Made by a program: the position numbers and the translations under genes. Of a stretch of DNA of 64,000 nucleotides, positions 1-9,375 are shown piece after piece. Each line of letters opens with the position of its first letter. Position 1 is the first letter of the stretch. A model generated the notes under the pieces. It was given only the letters and a program-made list of their open reading frames with translations, was not told the origin of the DNA and ran no database searches. Source of the stretch: Bradyrhizobium sp. CB1015. GTDB lineage: Bacteria; Pseudomonadota; Alphaproteobacteria; Rhizobiales; Xanthobacteraceae. Location: positions 62,001 to 126,000 of the forward strand of contig NZ_CP104174.1 of the NCBI RefSeq assembly GCF_025200925.1, read 5' to 3'.

Positions 1-247
<247 letters not shown>

Positions 248-320
248 TCAAGCTGATGTGACGAGTGGGTTCGACCGCGCGAATATCAAATTTCGCGGGG
301 CTCGGCACCCCTTTAATGGC

Positions 321-1097
321 TCAAACCGAGGGCTCGGGGCCGGTCTTGCGGCCGAACAGGCGCTGGCGGAGCCGGTAAGCGGGCATGTTCAGCCGGGTCA
401 GGGCGGCATCGACCGCCTCGTCCGAGAACCGCGTCCGCGGCCAGCGGTAGATCAGCGCGTAGGCGAACCAGATCACGACGAAGGTGACGAGGCCGGCGAT
501 GGACACGTCGGTGAAGAAGTGGCCGCCGAAGGCCATGCGCAGCCCGCTGGTCACGGCGCCGAACACCACGGCGGCAGCATAAGCGAGCGGCCGCCACGCC
601 GGCGGCGCCAGCGCGGCCGGCGCCAGCGTCCAGAATGCCGTCGCCCCTTCGCCGGAGAAGAACGAGCAATTGCGCCCGCAGCCGCCGCGCGGATCCCACC
701 ACGGCACGAATTGCTGATCGCCGGCAAACTCGGTCACCACCACCGGACGCGGACGGCCCCAATAATTCTTGAACGTCAGGTTGGTCAAAATGCCGGCCGA
801 CATGGTCATCGTCACCAGCAGGAAGATGACCGTACGCCCCGGCACCATCAGCGGCCGGTCGGGCCGGATCATCTTGACCACGAGCGCGACGATCGAGGGA
901 AGGGCAAAGGCCCAGGCGATCCACATCGCCGCATCGCGCGCAAAGCCGGCCCACAAGTTCAGCTTGAGCGGAAACGTCTTGGTCGCGGGATCGAAGAACA
1001 GCGAAGCGAGCTTGAGGTCGAGCTCGGGATAGAGGCCGAAGACGACGCCGATCACGAGCCACAGCGCCAGGGCGATGAAGAGTCCAGTCCGGTTCAT
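321..1097 (-). CDS. PAP2-superfamily membrane phosphatase
   Basis: A 258-residue integral membrane protein. The three phosphatase motifs of the PAP2 (phosphatidic acid phosphatase type 2) family are present in order: KNYWGRPRP, SFFSGEGATAFW (in place of the usual PSGH) and GLRMAFGGHFFTDV (the R-x5-H-x3-D motif with the catalytic His). Several hydrophobic segments surround them, starting with FIALALWLVIGVVFGLY near the N-terminus. Members remove phosphate from lipid phosphates such as phosphatidate, undecaprenyl pyrophosphate or lipid A. The substrate here cannot be told. I chose the ATG at 1095-1097 because the longer frame upstream runs through an intergenic repeat. The second motif departs from PSGH, so activity is likely but not certain. 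Confidence 0.85.
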   Translation of the reverse strand: MNRTGLFIALALWLVIGVVFGLYPELDLKLASLFFDPATKTFPLKLNLWAGFARDAAMWIAWAFALPSIVALVVKMIRPDRPLMVPGRTVIFLLVTMTMSAGILTNLTFKNYWGRPRPVVVTEFAGDQQFVPWWDPRGGCGRNCSFFSGEGATAFWTLAPAALAPPAWRPLAYAAAVVFGAVTSGLRMAFGGHFFTDVSIAGLVTFVVIWFAYALIYRWPRTRFSDEAVDAALTRLNMPAYRLRQRLFGRKTGPEPSV

Positions 1098-1150
1098 GGC
1101 GCGCGGTTTAGCGGAGTGGGAAGAGGATGGAAACCCCGCAGAAAGTGCCC

Positions 1151-1331
1151 ATCCTCCCCTGGAGGGGAAGATCGATCGCGCGAAGCGCGAGCGAGGTGGG
1201 GTGACGCCACACAAATGGTCTCTCGTTCGTCTCTAAACTCCAGTCCTGGACACCGCCATCGAGGATAGTCTGTCACCCCACCCCGGATCGCATCGATGAT
1301 GCGATCCGACCCTCCCCCTCCAGGGGAGGGT
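1151..1331. repeat. interspersed imperfect palindrome, family D copy 1
   Basis: The element starts with cctcccctggagggg and ends with ccctccaggggaggg, with internal inverted arms such as gaggtggggtgac and gtcaccccacccc. A second copy with the same layout lies at 57668-57826. It sits between the PAP2 gene and a small membrane-protein gene and does not code. Confidence 0.8.
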
Positions 1332-1338
1332 AAGAAAC

Positions 1339-1833
1339 TCACCGCGCATCCGGCCTTGAATTCGATGGCAGCGGCGGCGGTGGTTTCCGTGGGGGCGGCG
1401 GGATGCGCCAGGCGCCGGCGTTGCGGCCGGCGATCAGCCAGTAGACCACGCCGGCAACGATGCCCGCGCCGGTCATGATTTCCAGGTGACGCCGTACGAT
1501 ACCCTCGAACTGTAACGTGTCGGAATGGAACGGAACGAGGCCGAGATAGCAGGCGAGCCCGACCAGGCCGCCGCCGACGGCGTAGGCGAGCGCGCTGCGG
1601 ATGTAGAGCGCTTCGGTGATCGCGACGATCACCGCCGCCGGCACCAGGGCAAAACCCGAGACGAAGATGAAGCCGAAGCCAAGCAGGATGTCGATCGTGC
1701 CCTGATCGACCGGACCGGCGCCGAGATCGGCGAATTCCGGAAACAGCAGCGCGACGACGATGATCATGCCGCCGACGACACAGGCGGCGAGAAAGCCGAC
1801 GAAGATGACGATCAGGCGGCCGATCAGGGACAT
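1339..1833 (-). CDS. small integral membrane protein, function unknown
   Basis: A 164-residue protein with about four hydrophobic segments: LIVIFVGFLAACVVGGMIIV near the N-terminus, then GFGFIFVSGFALVPAAVIVA, YAVGGGLVGLACYLGL and GAGIVAGVVYWLIAG. The C-terminal tail is rich in Pro and Arg (IPPPPRKPPPPLP). I chose the ATG at 1831-1833, because the 15 codons ahead of it come from the neighbouring palindromic repeat. The arrangement resembles small conserved membrane proteins of Bradyrhizobium with no known role. No operon partner is evident: rlmN lies upstream on the same strand, with a repeat between them. Confidence 0.7.
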   Translation of the reverse strand: MSLIGRLIVIFVGFLAACVVGGMIIVVALLFPEFADLGAGPVDQGTIDILLGFGFIFVSGFALVPAAVIVAITEALYIRSALAYAVGGGLVGLACYLGLVPFHSDTLQFEGIVRRHLEIMTGAGIVAGVVYWLIAGRNAGAWRIPPPPRKPPPPLPSNSRPDAR

Positions 1834-1854
1834 GACGAAGAAGTCCCGATTATC

Positions 1855-1939
1855 GTCATTGCGAGCGAAGCGAAGCAATCCAGAAATGCATCCGCGGAGG
1901 CAGTCTGGATTGCTTTGTCGCTACGCTCCTCGCAATGAC
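1855..1939. repeat. interspersed palindrome, family A copy 1
   Basis: The left arm begins gtcattgcgagcgaagcg and the right arm ends cgctcctcgcaatgac, around a core that reads gcaatccag ... ctggattgc. Three other copies lie at 4546-4660, 19813-19890 and 58768-58845. RNA from it could fold into a long hairpin. Confidence 0.85.
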
Positions 1940-1969
1940 TAGGATGCGAGAGCGCCGACATAGCAAAAG

Positions 1970-3172
1970 CTAATCCGTCATCGCCATGGCGCGCAGCGCC
2001 TGGCGCTCGCGCGCCGAGAGCTTTTCGGTCTCCGACTTGAGCTGGCCGCAGGCGGCGAGGATATCACGGCCGCGCGGGGTGCGCACCGGCGAGGAATAGC
2101 CGGCGTTGAAGATGTATTCGGAGAATTTTTCGATCTGGTCCCAATCCGAGCATTCATAGGCGGTGCCGGGCCAGGGATTGAACGGAATCAGATTGATCTT
2201 GGCCGGGATGCCCTTGAGCAGCTTCACCAGCAGCTTGGCATCGTCGAGCGAATCGTTGACGCCCTTGAGCATTACATATTCGAAGGTGATGCGGCGCGCG
2301 TTCGAGGCGCCGGGATAGTCGCGGCAGGCCTGCAGCAGCTCCTTGATCGGATGTTTGCGGTTGAGCGGCACCAGTTCGTTGCGCAGCTCGTCGCGCACCG
2401 CATGCAGCGAGATCGCGAGCATGACGCCGATCTCCTCGCCGGCGCGCACGATGTTCGGCACCACGCCCGAGGTCGACAGCGTGATGCGGCGGCGCGAGAT
2501 GCCGATGCCTTCGTTGTCGCCGACGATCAAGAGCGCATCGCGCACCGCGTCGAAATTGTAGAGCGGCTCGCCCATGCCCATCATCACGATGTTGGTGACG
2601 CGGCGCGTGCCGTCCTCGCGATCGGCCCAGTCATTCAAACGGTCCCGCGCGACCATCACCTGGCCTACGATCTCGCCGGCGGTGAGGTTGCGCACCAGGC
2701 GCTGGGTGCCGGTGTGGCAGAAGGCGCAGTTCAGGGTGCAGCCGACCTGGGAGGAGACGCAGAGCGTGCCGCGGTCGGTCTCGGGGATGTAGACGCACTC
2801 GACTTCATGCGCCTTCTGAACATTGTCGCCGCTCGGCAGGCGCAACAGCCATTTGCGGGTGCCGTCGTTGGAGATCTGCTCGGCGACGACCTCGGGCCGG
2901 TCGACGGTGAAATGCTGCGCGAGCTCGGCGCGGATGCCCTTCGAGATCGAGCTCATCTCATCGAAGCTCTGGGCGCCGCGGAAATAGATCCAGTGCCACA
3001 GCTGCTGCACCCGCATCTTGCGCTGCGCCGGAGCGACGCCGATCTCGCCGAGGCGATCGGCAAGCTCGGCGCGCGACAGGCCGATCAGCGACGGCTTGGC
3101 CGGCGGCACATAGGTTTCGAGCGGGGTCTTCTCCACCAGGATGGCGTTGTGCGGCTCGGTCGTCGGTTGCAT
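1970..3172 (-). CDS. rlmN: dual-specificity 23S rRNA/tRNA adenine-C2 methyltransferase RlmN
   Basis: A 400-residue radical SAM enzyme that methylates C2 of A2503 in 23S rRNA and A37 of some tRNAs. The radical SAM cluster motif CTLNCAFC is visible with cysteines at about residues 145, 149 and 152, followed by [16 protein letters not shown], which is typical of Rlm[10 protein letters not shown] and [18 protein letters not shown] are also family landmarks. The start MQPTTEPHN at 3172 is preferred to the frame opening 15 codons earlier because that part runs towards an intergenic repeat. Length and motifs are normal, so it should be functional. It stands alone, with a membrane-protein gene downstream and an IalB gene upstream. 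Confidence 0.95.
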   Translation of the reverse strand: MQPTTEPHNAILVEKTPLETYVPPAKPSLIGLSRAELADRLGEIGVAPAQRKMRVQQLWHWIYFRGAQSFDEMSSISKGIRAELAQHFTVDRPEVVAEQISNDGTRKWLLRLPSGDNVQKAHEVECVYIPETDRGTLCVSSQVGCTLNCAFCHTGTQRLVRNLTAGEIVGQVMVARDRLNDWADREDGTRRVTNIVMMGMGEPLYNFDAVRDALLIVGDNEGIGISRRRITLSTSGVVPNIVRAGEEIGVMLAISLHAVRDELRNELVPLNRKHPIKELLQACRDYPGASNARRITFEYVMLKGVNDSLDDAKLLVKLLKGIPAKINLIPFNPWPGTAYECSDWDQIEKFSEYIFNAGYSSPVRTPRGRDILAACGQLKSETEKLSARERQALRAMAMTD

Positions 3173-3192
3173 TGAATGGACCTGATTACGTG

Positions 3193-3265
3193 GTCGTTCC
3201 GGGGCGATGCGGAGCATCGAACCCGGAACCTCGAGATTCCGGGCTTCGGACCATCCCGGAATGAC
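3193..3265. repeat. interspersed palindrome, family B copy 1
   Basis: It begins gtcgttccggggcgatgc and ends atcccggaatgac, with inner arms cccggaacctcgag and gattccggg. Other copies are at 10876-10975 and 21824-21900. It lies in the leader region of rlmN, about 20 bases upstream of the start codon. Confidence 0.8.
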
Positions 3266-3350
3266 GGAAGAAAAACTTGGAACGGCCCCTATATAGCAAC
3301 CGGAACCGCCGATTGCGACCTTATCGCCCGCAGTCTTAGCGCCTGCAGTC

Positions 3351-4019
3351 TTACCGCCTACAGTCCTGCGCGATCTTGTCGAGCGCCTGGGCGAGGCCCT
3401 TCAGCGAAAACGTGTCGGTCGTCTCGGTGCCCTTGGCCGAGACACCCTTGACGACGAGATCGGCGGATTTGCGCATGGCTTCGACCATCCGCTCCTCCTC
3501 GGCCGCGTTCTTGATCCAGAGCCCGTCGCCCTGCGTGTACATGGCGAAGGAGGCGCCGCCGACCTCGACGGTCGATTCCGAGCCAGGCTTCAGCGCATAG
3601 CCGATCATGACCGAGACTTCGTTGTTGACCTTCTCCGCCGGCCGGGTCGAGACGAAGGCATAGGCGGGATCGCGCGGCCGGTTCGGCGGGTTGGTTTTCG
3701 ACGACGACGGCTTGGCCAGCGCGAAGCAGACCTTCTTGCCGTTCGGCGTCGCCGAATAGGCGCCCCAGGTGCCGAACTGCCCGATCAGGGTCGGCTCCGC
3801 GCCACCCGCAACTGCCGCAGCCGGGGCAGCCGGCTTGCTCTCGGGCTTCGGGGCCGCCTTTGCGTTGGTGTTGGCCGGCGGCGCGGCCGGCTTGGGTGTC
3901 GCCTCTTTTGGAGCAGAACCGGACTTGGGCGCCGGTTGCGCCGTCTGCGCCCGCGCAGAAACGACGATTCCCCCGGCTGCCACGCCAGTCATCAAAGCTA
4001 AAATCAGCACCCGCCACAT
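3351..4019 (-). CDS. invasion-associated locus B (IalB) family exported protein
   Basis: A 222-residue secreted or periplasmic protein. It opens with a signal peptide ([17 protein letters not shown] ... VSARAQ, cleavage expected after ARA). Next comes a low-complexity Ala/Pro/Lys linker to about residue 75, then the IalB-like domain beginning [20 protein letters not shown]. Other marks of the family are [23 protein letters not shown] and [10 protein letters not shown]. The name comes from a Bartonella gene linked to erythrocyte invasion; in rhizobia these proteins are common and their role is unclear. The start is fixed by the signal peptide at 4019. No partner gene is evident. Confidence 0.85.
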   Translation of the reverse strand: MWRVLILALMTGVAAGGIVVSARAQTAQPAPKSGSAPKEATPKPAAPPANTNAKAAPKPESKPAAPAAAVAGGAEPTLIGQFGTWGAYSATPNGKKVCFALAKPSSSKTNPPNRPRDPAYAFVSTRPAEKVNNEVSVMIGYALKPGSESTVEVGGASFAMYTQGDGLWIKNAAEEERMVEAMRKSADLVVKGVSAKGTETTDTFSLKGLAQALDKIAQDCRR

Positions 4020-4135
4020 GCTGGAGTGGTTCCCTCAATATTGTGACTGGAAGATGGCCCGAGCGCGCTTTGTCCCCGGGCAGGGATAGCCGGGAAAGTC
4101 CAATTTGGGAAGGCAGTTAGCGGTATCCGCGGCGG

Positions 4136-4518
4136 CTACGCCTTGGATCGGGCGGCGCGTTGCGCGGCCCATTGCGCCTCGGTCCAGCCGAGCAAATCCT
4201 CGGCGCCGGAACGGCGCAGATGCGCGCCGCCGTCGATCACCACCATCTCGTCATTGATGTAGGCGGCGCGGTCCGAGACCAGGAAGCTGGCGAGATCGGC
4301 GAGCTCGCTGTGCTCGCCGGTGCGCCGATCGCGGTGACCTTGCCGCCCGTCTCGTCGCGCATCTCGCGCGCCGTTGCCTCGAGGCGGTCGAGCTTGCGGC
4401 CGCAGATCACGAGCTCGGCGCTGAGCGCCAGGAAACGGCGTCCCATCGCAGCGCCAAGGCCCGAGCCGCCGCCGGTGACGAGGATGCGCTTGTTCTCGAG
4501 CAGGCTTGTTTCAAACAT
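4136..4518 (-). pseudogene. short-chain dehydrogenase/reductase with internal deletion
   Basis: The N-terminal part is a normal SDR start: MFETSLLENKRILVTGGGSG with the TGGGSGLG cofactor motif, then ELVICGRKLDRLEATA and GGKVTAI. The sequence then jumps, in another frame, to an SDR C-terminus: GEHSELADLASFLVSDRAAY, INDEMVVIDGGAHL and ending AARSKA. The middle of the protein, with the catalytic Ser and YxxxK, is missing. About 127 codons remain where the family has 250-300. The junction is near 4320-4325 (minus strand), where gcgatc meets ggcgcaccggcgag. It cannot be an active dehydrogenase. A sequencing or assembly error is an alternative but would have to remove more than 300 bases. Confidence 0.8.
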
Positions 4519-4545
4519 CGTTTGAATCCTTTCTCCGCGGATTTC

Positions 4546-4660
4546 GTCATTGCGAGCCAGCGGGTCCGCGCGAAGCGCGGCCCGATGACAGGCTCCGCGA
4601 AGCAATCCAGGCTATTTCCGTAGGACGGATTCTGGATTGCTTCGCTGCGCTCGCAATGAC
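4546..4660. repeat. interspersed palindrome, family A copy 2
   Basis: It starts gtcattgcgagccag and ends gcgctcgcaatgac. It is longer than the other copies, with an internal insertion near cgcgaagcgcggcccgatga. It lies just upstream of the SDR pseudogene. Confidence 0.85.
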
Positions 4661-4775
4661 GGGAGGATAGGTCTGTGCATCGCTTTGGGCAAAGAATCCG
4701 GATTGTCGCCACTGCTTAAATCCGGCAGAAACGGTCAAACTATAATTCCACCCGAAACGCCCTCAAGGTACCGCC

Positions 4776-5750
4776 ATGAAAGCCATCCTCTGCTCGCAAT
4801 ATTGCCAGCCCGACGACCTCGTTCTGACTGAGGTGCCGGATCCGGTGGCAGGGCCCGGCGAAGCCGTGATCGCGATCAAGGCGGCGGCGCTGAACTTCTT
4901 CGACATCCTGATGATCCAGGGCAAGTACCAGATCAAGCCGCCATTCCCGTTCTCGCCGGCGGCAGAAGTTGCCGGCGTGATCGAGAGCATCGGTCCCGGC
5001 GTCACGGACCTCAAGGTCGGCGATCGCGTCGTCGCCTCCTGCGGACACAATGGCGCGCGCGAGAAGATCGCGCTGCCGGCGGCCTCGATCGTGAAGATTC
5101 CCGACAACCTCGACTACGACCGCGCGGCCGGCATCATCATCATCTACGGCACTGCGCTGCATGCGCTGGAGGATCGCGCCAGCCCCAAGCCGGGCGAGAC
5201 GCTCGCGGTGCTGGGCGCGGCCGGCGGCACGGGCCTTGCGGCTTGCGAGCTCGGCAAGCTGATGGGGTTGAAGGTGATCGCCTGTGCTTCGTCGGACGAG
5301 AAGCTCGAATTCGCCAAGGCGCATGGCGCCGAGCTGACGCTGAACTATGCCAAGGAAGACTTGAAGGAAGGCCTGCGCAAGCTCACCGGCGGCAAGGGTG
5401 TCGACATCATCTTCGATCCGGTTGGTGGTGCTTACGCCGAACAGGCGCTGCGCTCGATCGCATGGGAAGGCCGCTTCCTCGTGATCGGCTTTGCGGCCGG
5501 CGACATTCCCAAGATGCCGCTGAACCTCGCGCTGCTGAAGGGCTGCGACATCCGCGGCGTGTTCTGGGGCGCCTGGACGCGGCTCAACCCGGCGAAAAAT
5601 CGCGCCAATCTCGAGAAGCTGGTGAAGTGGACCGCGGAAGGCAAGATCTCATCGCATGTCGACCGCACCTTCCCGCTGGCCCAGACCGCGGATGCGTTGA
5701 AGGTGCTCGCGGGGCGGCAGGCGATGGGCAAGGTGATCCTGCATCCATGA
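4776..5750 (+). CDS. NADPH:quinone oxidoreductase-like, MDR-superfamily dehydrogenase
   Basis: A 324-residue cytoplasmic protein of the medium-chain dehydrogenase/reductase superfamily, QOR/zeta-crystallin branch. The N-terminal catalytic domain has LNFFDILMIQGKYQIKPPFP and GVIESIGPGVTDLKVGDRV. The Rossmann cofactor site is AVLGAAGGTGLAACELGKL, followed by KGVDIIFDPVGG. No zinc-binding Cys cluster is seen, as expected for the quinone-oxidoreductase branch. It probably reduces quinones or enones with NADPH; the true substrate is unknown. The ATG at 4776 gives the canonical MKAILC start. It is monocistronic: an SDR pseudogene lies on the opposite strand before it and a repeat follows. Confidence 0.85.
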   Translation: MKAILCSQYCQPDDLVLTEVPDPVAGPGEAVIAIKAAALNFFDILMIQGKYQIKPPFPFSPAAEVAGVIESIGPGVTDLKVGDRVVASCGHNGAREKIALPAASIVKIPDNLDYDRAAGIIIIYGTALHALEDRASPKPGETLAVLGAAGGTGLAACELGKLMGLKVIACASSDEKLEFAKAHGAELTLNYAKEDLKEGLRKLTGGKGVDIIFDPVGGAYAEQALRSIAWEGRFLVIGFAAGDIPKMPLNLALLKGCDIRGVFWGAWTRLNPAKNRANLEKLVKWTAEGKISSHVDRTFPLAQTADALKVLAGRQAMGKVILHP

Positions 5751-5788
5751 TCGCGATGTCATCGCGACGCTGTTTCAACATATACACC

Positions 5789-5961
5789 TGTCATCGCCCG
5801 GCTTGCCGCCTTCGCTGAAGCTTCGGCGAGCCGAGCGCTGGTATAGGCCTCGGCGTCGCCTTGGCGAAACCGGGACCGGGCGATCCAGTATTCCAGAGAC
5901 GTTAGTGATTTAGCCGCGCCGCCGCGGTGTACTGGATGCGCCGGTCTGCCGGGGCATGACA
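5789..5961. repeat. interspersed palindrome, family C copy 1
   Basis: It begins tgtcatcgcccggc, contains ccgggcgatccagtattcc and gtactggatgcgccgg, and ends ccggggcatgaca. A shorter copy is at 8322-8424. It fills the start of the gap after the quinone-oxidoreductase gene. Confidence 0.75.
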
Positions 5962-6247
5962 GCGGAGGGCGAGACGGGCAGCGTTGATGACCGCGACACC
6001 GCAAAGCTGCGCACGCCGCCGCATCGTAAAATCCCCCTCAACCATCGCGAGCAAAATTCCGGTGCATTCCGCCGCGCCGCCGTAATCAAACCCAAATATC
6101 TCCAGATTCGCGCAAACCGTCGTCGTTTTTTGGGCTGAATCGGACGGCGATTTACCGGTTCCAGTTAGCGGGGACCTCTGGACAACAACAAGAAGACTGA
6201 AGCCGGGACTGCCCCTGCGTTGCGTCAGTAATGGGGAGCATCACACC
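5962..6247. other. intergenic region, promoter side of the following membrane gene
   Basis: No gene is visible in this stretch. It probably holds the promoter for the gene at 6248, whose ribosome binding site is ggggag at about 6233-6238. I could not pick a convincing -35/-10 pair. Confidence 0.4.
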
Positions 6248-7099
6248 ATGGAGACGACGGCCCACCGTCCGTCGAGGGAGTCGCGCATGCCCGACTCCGA
6301 TCGATCTGCATCACATCCGCCTATCGCGTCCTATATCCGCGCACGCGCCAAGCGCGCCGAGCTTGCACAGGACGAACCAATTCCACTATTTCTGTCCGAT
6401 CCGCTCGGTGCGCCGGACCCGCGGGAATATGCGCCGGTGGAGTTGCGCTCCAGAATTGTCCCGCGTGTGCTCGCGGCCGTTCTGGCGGCATTCACCCTGG
6501 CAGTTCTGGTCACACTGTTTCAGCCCGAATTTCGCGGCCTCTTCGCCGCTTATGCCGGTAGCTGGGTTCGCATCACGGCGGACCAAGCGATGGCGTCGGC
6601 CAGCGCACCGACCACATCGCAGAACCCGCCCAAGGATGCGGCCCGCGTGAGCGACACGAGGCTGGCGAGCGCCGACACGCAGGCTCTCTCAGCACCTGCC
6701 GCACCGAGCCGCGAGGCGATCGCGACCGCCTATCAGACGGCGCTGCAAGCCCAAGGACAAACCCAAGCAGCGCCCGCGCCCGTCGCGGCGCCCCCTGCAC
6801 CGCCTCCGCCCGCGAAGACGCTCGACGCCGACACGCTGGCCGGGCTGATGACGCGCGCGAAGGGCCTGTTGGGCGTCGGCGATATTGTTGCTGCCCGCCT
6901 GCTGCTTGAACGCGCGGCCAATGCACAGGATGCGACGGCTGCGTTCATGCTGGCGCAGAGCTATGACCCGGCCGTGCTGGGCACCAGCGACTCGCGGCGC
7001 ATCGCCGCTGACGCGACCGCCGCGCGCGACTGGTATCAAAAGGCCGCGGCACTCGGATCGGCTGAAGCGCGCCAGCGCCTCGCCCAACTCTCGAACTAG
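6248..7099 (+). CDS. single-pass membrane protein with C-terminal Sel1/TPR-like repeats
   Basis: A 283-residue protein of unknown function. The first 70 residues are polar. One membrane segment (VPRVLAAVLAAFTLAVLVTL) covers about residues 75-95. A long Ala/Pro/Thr-rich linker follows to about 190. The C-terminal 85 residues are helical and end with Sel1-like repeats: AARLLLERAANAQDATAAFM and AARDWYQKAAALGSAEARQR. The repeats should lie in the periplasm, where they could hold a partner. The gene ends 20 bases before a TAXI binding-protein gene, so the two probably form one operon. The start at 6248 has ggggag upstream; an ATG 14 codons later is possible. Confidence 0.7.
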   Translation: METTAHRPSRESRMPDSDRSASHPPIASYIRARAKRAELAQDEPIPLFLSDPLGAPDPREYAPVELRSRIVPRVLAAVLAAFTLAVLVTLFQPEFRGLFAAYAGSWVRITADQAMASASAPTTSQNPPKDAARVSDTRLASADTQALSAPAAPSREAIATAYQTALQAQGQTQAAPAPVAAPPAPPPPAKTLDADTLAGLMTRAKGLLGVGDIVAARLLLERAANAQDATAAFMLAQSYDPAVLGTSDSRRIAADATAARDWYQKAAALGSAEARQRLAQLSN

Positions 7100-7119
7100 G
7101 CCACTTCAGAGGGGACATC

Positions 7120-8274
7120 ATGCGTAACACTTTGAAAATGGCGCTTGCCGCCATCACGACCATCTGTGCCTTCGCGGCCCACGCCGAGCAAGCCGAATAC
7201 GATCCGGCCAAGGTCTCGGACAGCCTGAAGGCCATCTTCCAGTTCGGCTCCACCTCGACCAAGCAGGCGCTGAACGCCAACACCGTCACGCTGATCACGG
7301 GCACGATCGGCGGCACTTATGTGCAGTTCGGCGCCGACCTCGCCTCGGTGCTTGACGACGGCAACAAGATCCGCGTGCTGCCGATCGTCGGCCGCGGCTC
7401 GGTGCAGAGCGTCGCCGACATCCTGTTCCTGCAGGGTGTCGATCTCGGCATCGTGCGCGCCGATACGCTCGACTATCTCGAGCGCAAGGGATTTGCCAAG
7501 GACATCAAGAAACAGTTCACTTACGTGACCAAGCTCTACAATGAAGAGATGCAGGTCATCGCGCCGAAATCGATCGCAACGCTGAAGGACCTCGAGGGCA
7601 AGACCGTCAGCGTCGATCTGCCCAATGGCGGGACCTTCGTCACCGCACTGACGGTGTTCGAGCGGCTCGGGATCAAGGCGAACTTCGTCTATGTCGAGCA
7701 GCGTATCGCGCTGGAGAAGCTGAAGGCCGGACAGATCGATGCCGTCATCGTGGTCGGCGGCAAGCCGTACAAATCGGTCTCGACTTTCGGCAATGACGGC
7801 CGCTTCCATCTCGCGAAGGTGGACTATGCTAAGCCGCTGCAGAGCGACTATCTGCCGGCAACCCTGACCGCCAAGGACTATCCGAACCTGATCAAGGAGG
7901 GCGAGAGCGTCGACACGATCGCGGTGCCCGCGGTGCTTGCGGCCTATAATTGGGCGCCCAATACCGAGCGTTATCGCAAGCTCGCGCTGTTCGTGGACGC
8001 GTTCTTCACGAAATTCACGGCGCTGCAGAACCCGCCCTTCCATCCCAAGTGGAAGGAGGTCTCGCTGGCAGCGCCGCTATCCAGCTGGAACAGATTGCCG
8101 GTGGCGCAGCAATGGCTCGACAAGCACGGTATCGAGCCGGTGACACGGCAGCGCTTCGAGGCGTTCTTAAAGCAGAGCCCTGCGGCAGCAACCGTGTCCG
8201 ATGCGGACAAGGAGACGCTGTTCAGGCAATTCCAAGCGTGGGACGCGGAGAAGGCGCGGGCGGAGAAGAGGTGA
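7120..8274 (+). CDS. TAXI-family TRAP-type solute-binding protein
   Basis: A 384-residue periplasmic binding protein. It has a signal peptide (MRNTLKMALAAITTICAFAA, cut near AHA-EQ). The TAXI signature region is LITGTIGGTYVQFGADLASV, followed by VLPIVGRGSVQSVADILFLQ and GVDLGIVRADTLDYLE. In TRAP transporters such proteins deliver organic acids or amino acids to a fused DctQ/M membrane pair. No such membrane gene is in the window, so it is an orphan binding protein. It may serve a distant transporter or act with the Sel1-like membrane protein just upstream. A strong ribosome binding site (gaggggac) precedes the ATG. Confidence 0.88.
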   Translation: MRNTLKMALAAITTICAFAAHAEQAEYDPAKVSDSLKAIFQFGSTSTKQALNANTVTLITGTIGGTYVQFGADLASVLDDGNKIRVLPIVGRGSVQSVADILFLQGVDLGIVRADTLDYLERKGFAKDIKKQFTYVTKLYNEEMQVIAPKSIATLKDLEGKTVSVDLPNGGTFVTALTVFERLGIKANFVYVEQRIALEKLKAGQIDAVIVVGGKPYKSVSTFGNDGRFHLAKVDYAKPLQSDYLPATLTAKDYPNLIKEGESVDTIAVPAVLAAYNWAPNTERYRKLALFVDAFFTKFTALQNPPFHPKWKEVSLAAPLSSWNRLPVAQQWLDKHGIEPVTRQRFEAFLKQSPAAATVSDADKETLFRQFQAWDAEKARAEKR

Positions 8275-8321
8275 CGATTGTCGCTGCGCCATGGTGCCGC
8301 AAGCGCTACCCACACACGCCC

Positions 8322-8424
8322 TGTCATCGCCCTACTTGATCGGGCGATCCAGTACTCCGGGACGGCAGTGATTGAATCGAGAGGCCGCGGCGTACTGGAT
8401 TCCCCGCTTTCGCGGGGAATGACA
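8322..8424. repeat. interspersed palindrome, family C copy 2
   Basis: It begins tgtcatcgccctac, contains cgggcgatccagtactcc and gcgtactggattccc, and ends cgcggggaatgaca. It lies between converging genes and may act as a transcription-end hairpin. Confidence 0.8.
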
Positions 8425-8448
8425 GCGGTGGGTGTGGTTGAATCTCCC

Positions 8449-8832
8449 CTACTGCGCCGCCTCGCCCTCCTCCACCCCACGCCTCAGCGCGGCACGGGCG
8501 GCCTCGCGGTGCTCGTTCGTGATGTGGCTGGCAACCATGCGGATGGCGGTGGCGAGCACGGCGGCGTCGTCGGCGAAGCCGAGCATCGGCATCACGTCGG
8601 CGACGAAATCGAACGGCAGGATGAAATAGGCGATCGCGCCTAACAGCGAAGCCTGGACGTGGCGCGGCGTCTGCCGGTCGAACGCGCAGTAATAGGCGGC
8701 AAGCAGATCCTCCGCGAACGGCAGCTGCGCGGCGACCCGCTTCAGCTTGCGCCAGAAGCGGCGGCGGACGCTCTCGCGGTCTTCCGCGAGCCGATCGGCC
8801 GGCTCGAAGCCGACGCTGTGCTCGGCAGCCAT
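8449..8832 (-). CDS. DUF1232 (YkvA-like) protein
   Basis: A 127-residue protein with the DUF1232 core: PRHVQASLLGAIAYFILPFD, then FVADVMPMLGFADDAAVLAT. The segment AYFILPFDFVADVMPMLGF is the conserved hydrophobic stretch of the family, which often carries one or two membrane segments. No biochemical function is established. The start MAAEHSVGF at 8832 is chosen because the longer frame runs back into the intergenic region. The C-terminus is acidic (GVEEGEAAQ). It is followed on the same strand only by a repeat; the pterin dehydratase gene lies upstream. Confidence 0.8.
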   Translation of the reverse strand: MAAEHSVGFEPADRLAEDRESVRRRFWRKLKRVAAQLPFAEDLLAAYYCAFDRQTPRHVQASLLGAIAYFILPFDFVADVMPMLGFADDAAVLATAIRMVASHITNEHREAARAALRRGVEEGEAAQ

Positions 8833-8932
8833 GCTCAAATGCTCCCCGTTCTGCGGGGAGGCGGCGAACCGCCCATCCCGGCTGATCACAAGATGGGGAT
8901 GCGTCCGATTCCTGCAAGACGTCAGCCCGGTG

Positions 8933-9223
8933 TCAGCCGGCGATGGCATCCATCGCCTTGGCCAGGGCAATGTCGCGCGCCGTGACGCCGCCGGCATCGT
9001 GGGTCGACAGCACCACCTCCACCGTCTTGTAGACGTTGCGCCATTCGGGGTGGTGATCCATCTTCTCGGCGACCAGCGCGGCGCGGCTCATGAAGCCGAA
9101 CGCCTCGTTGAAATCCTTGAAGACAAAGGTTTTCCCGATCGCATCGCGGCCTTGGACGTCAGTCCAGCCCGCAAGTCCACCCAGCGCCTGCTTGCGCGCC
9201 TCCGCCGTCAGCCGCTCTGCCAT
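8933..9223 (-). CDS. phhB: 4a-hydroxytetrahydrobiopterin dehydratase (pterin-4a-carbinolamine dehydratase)
   Basis: A 96-residue cytoplasmic enzyme that dehydrates the 4a-hydroxy pterin made by aromatic amino acid hydroxylases and so recycles the cofactor. The family motif [19 protein letters not shown] is complete, with the paired catalytic histidines, and the tail [19 protein letters not shown] fits too. Length is typical. Phenylalanine hydroxylase (phhA) is not in this window, so its partner must be elsewhere, or the protein has a second role such as molybdopterin metabolism. The gene is divergent from the TAXI-like gene at 9376. The start is the only sensible ATG. Confidence 0.9.
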   Translation of the reverse strand: MAERLTAEARKQALGGLAGWTDVQGRDAIGKTFVFKDFNEAFGFMSRAALVAEKMDHHPEWRNVYKTVEVVLSTHDAGGVTARDIALAKAMDAIAG

Positions 9224-9375
9224 GGCCCTCTCCGTCCTTCAGGGGAACTTTACCCTAACACCGTGCATACGGCCCGGGTTCAAGCGGGATTTGCCCGGTC
9301 TGCTAACCATGACGGAGATGTAACCCCGCCGGACAAGAAATTTGCTACAACTGGGAGCGTAAATCGCCGGCCAAG

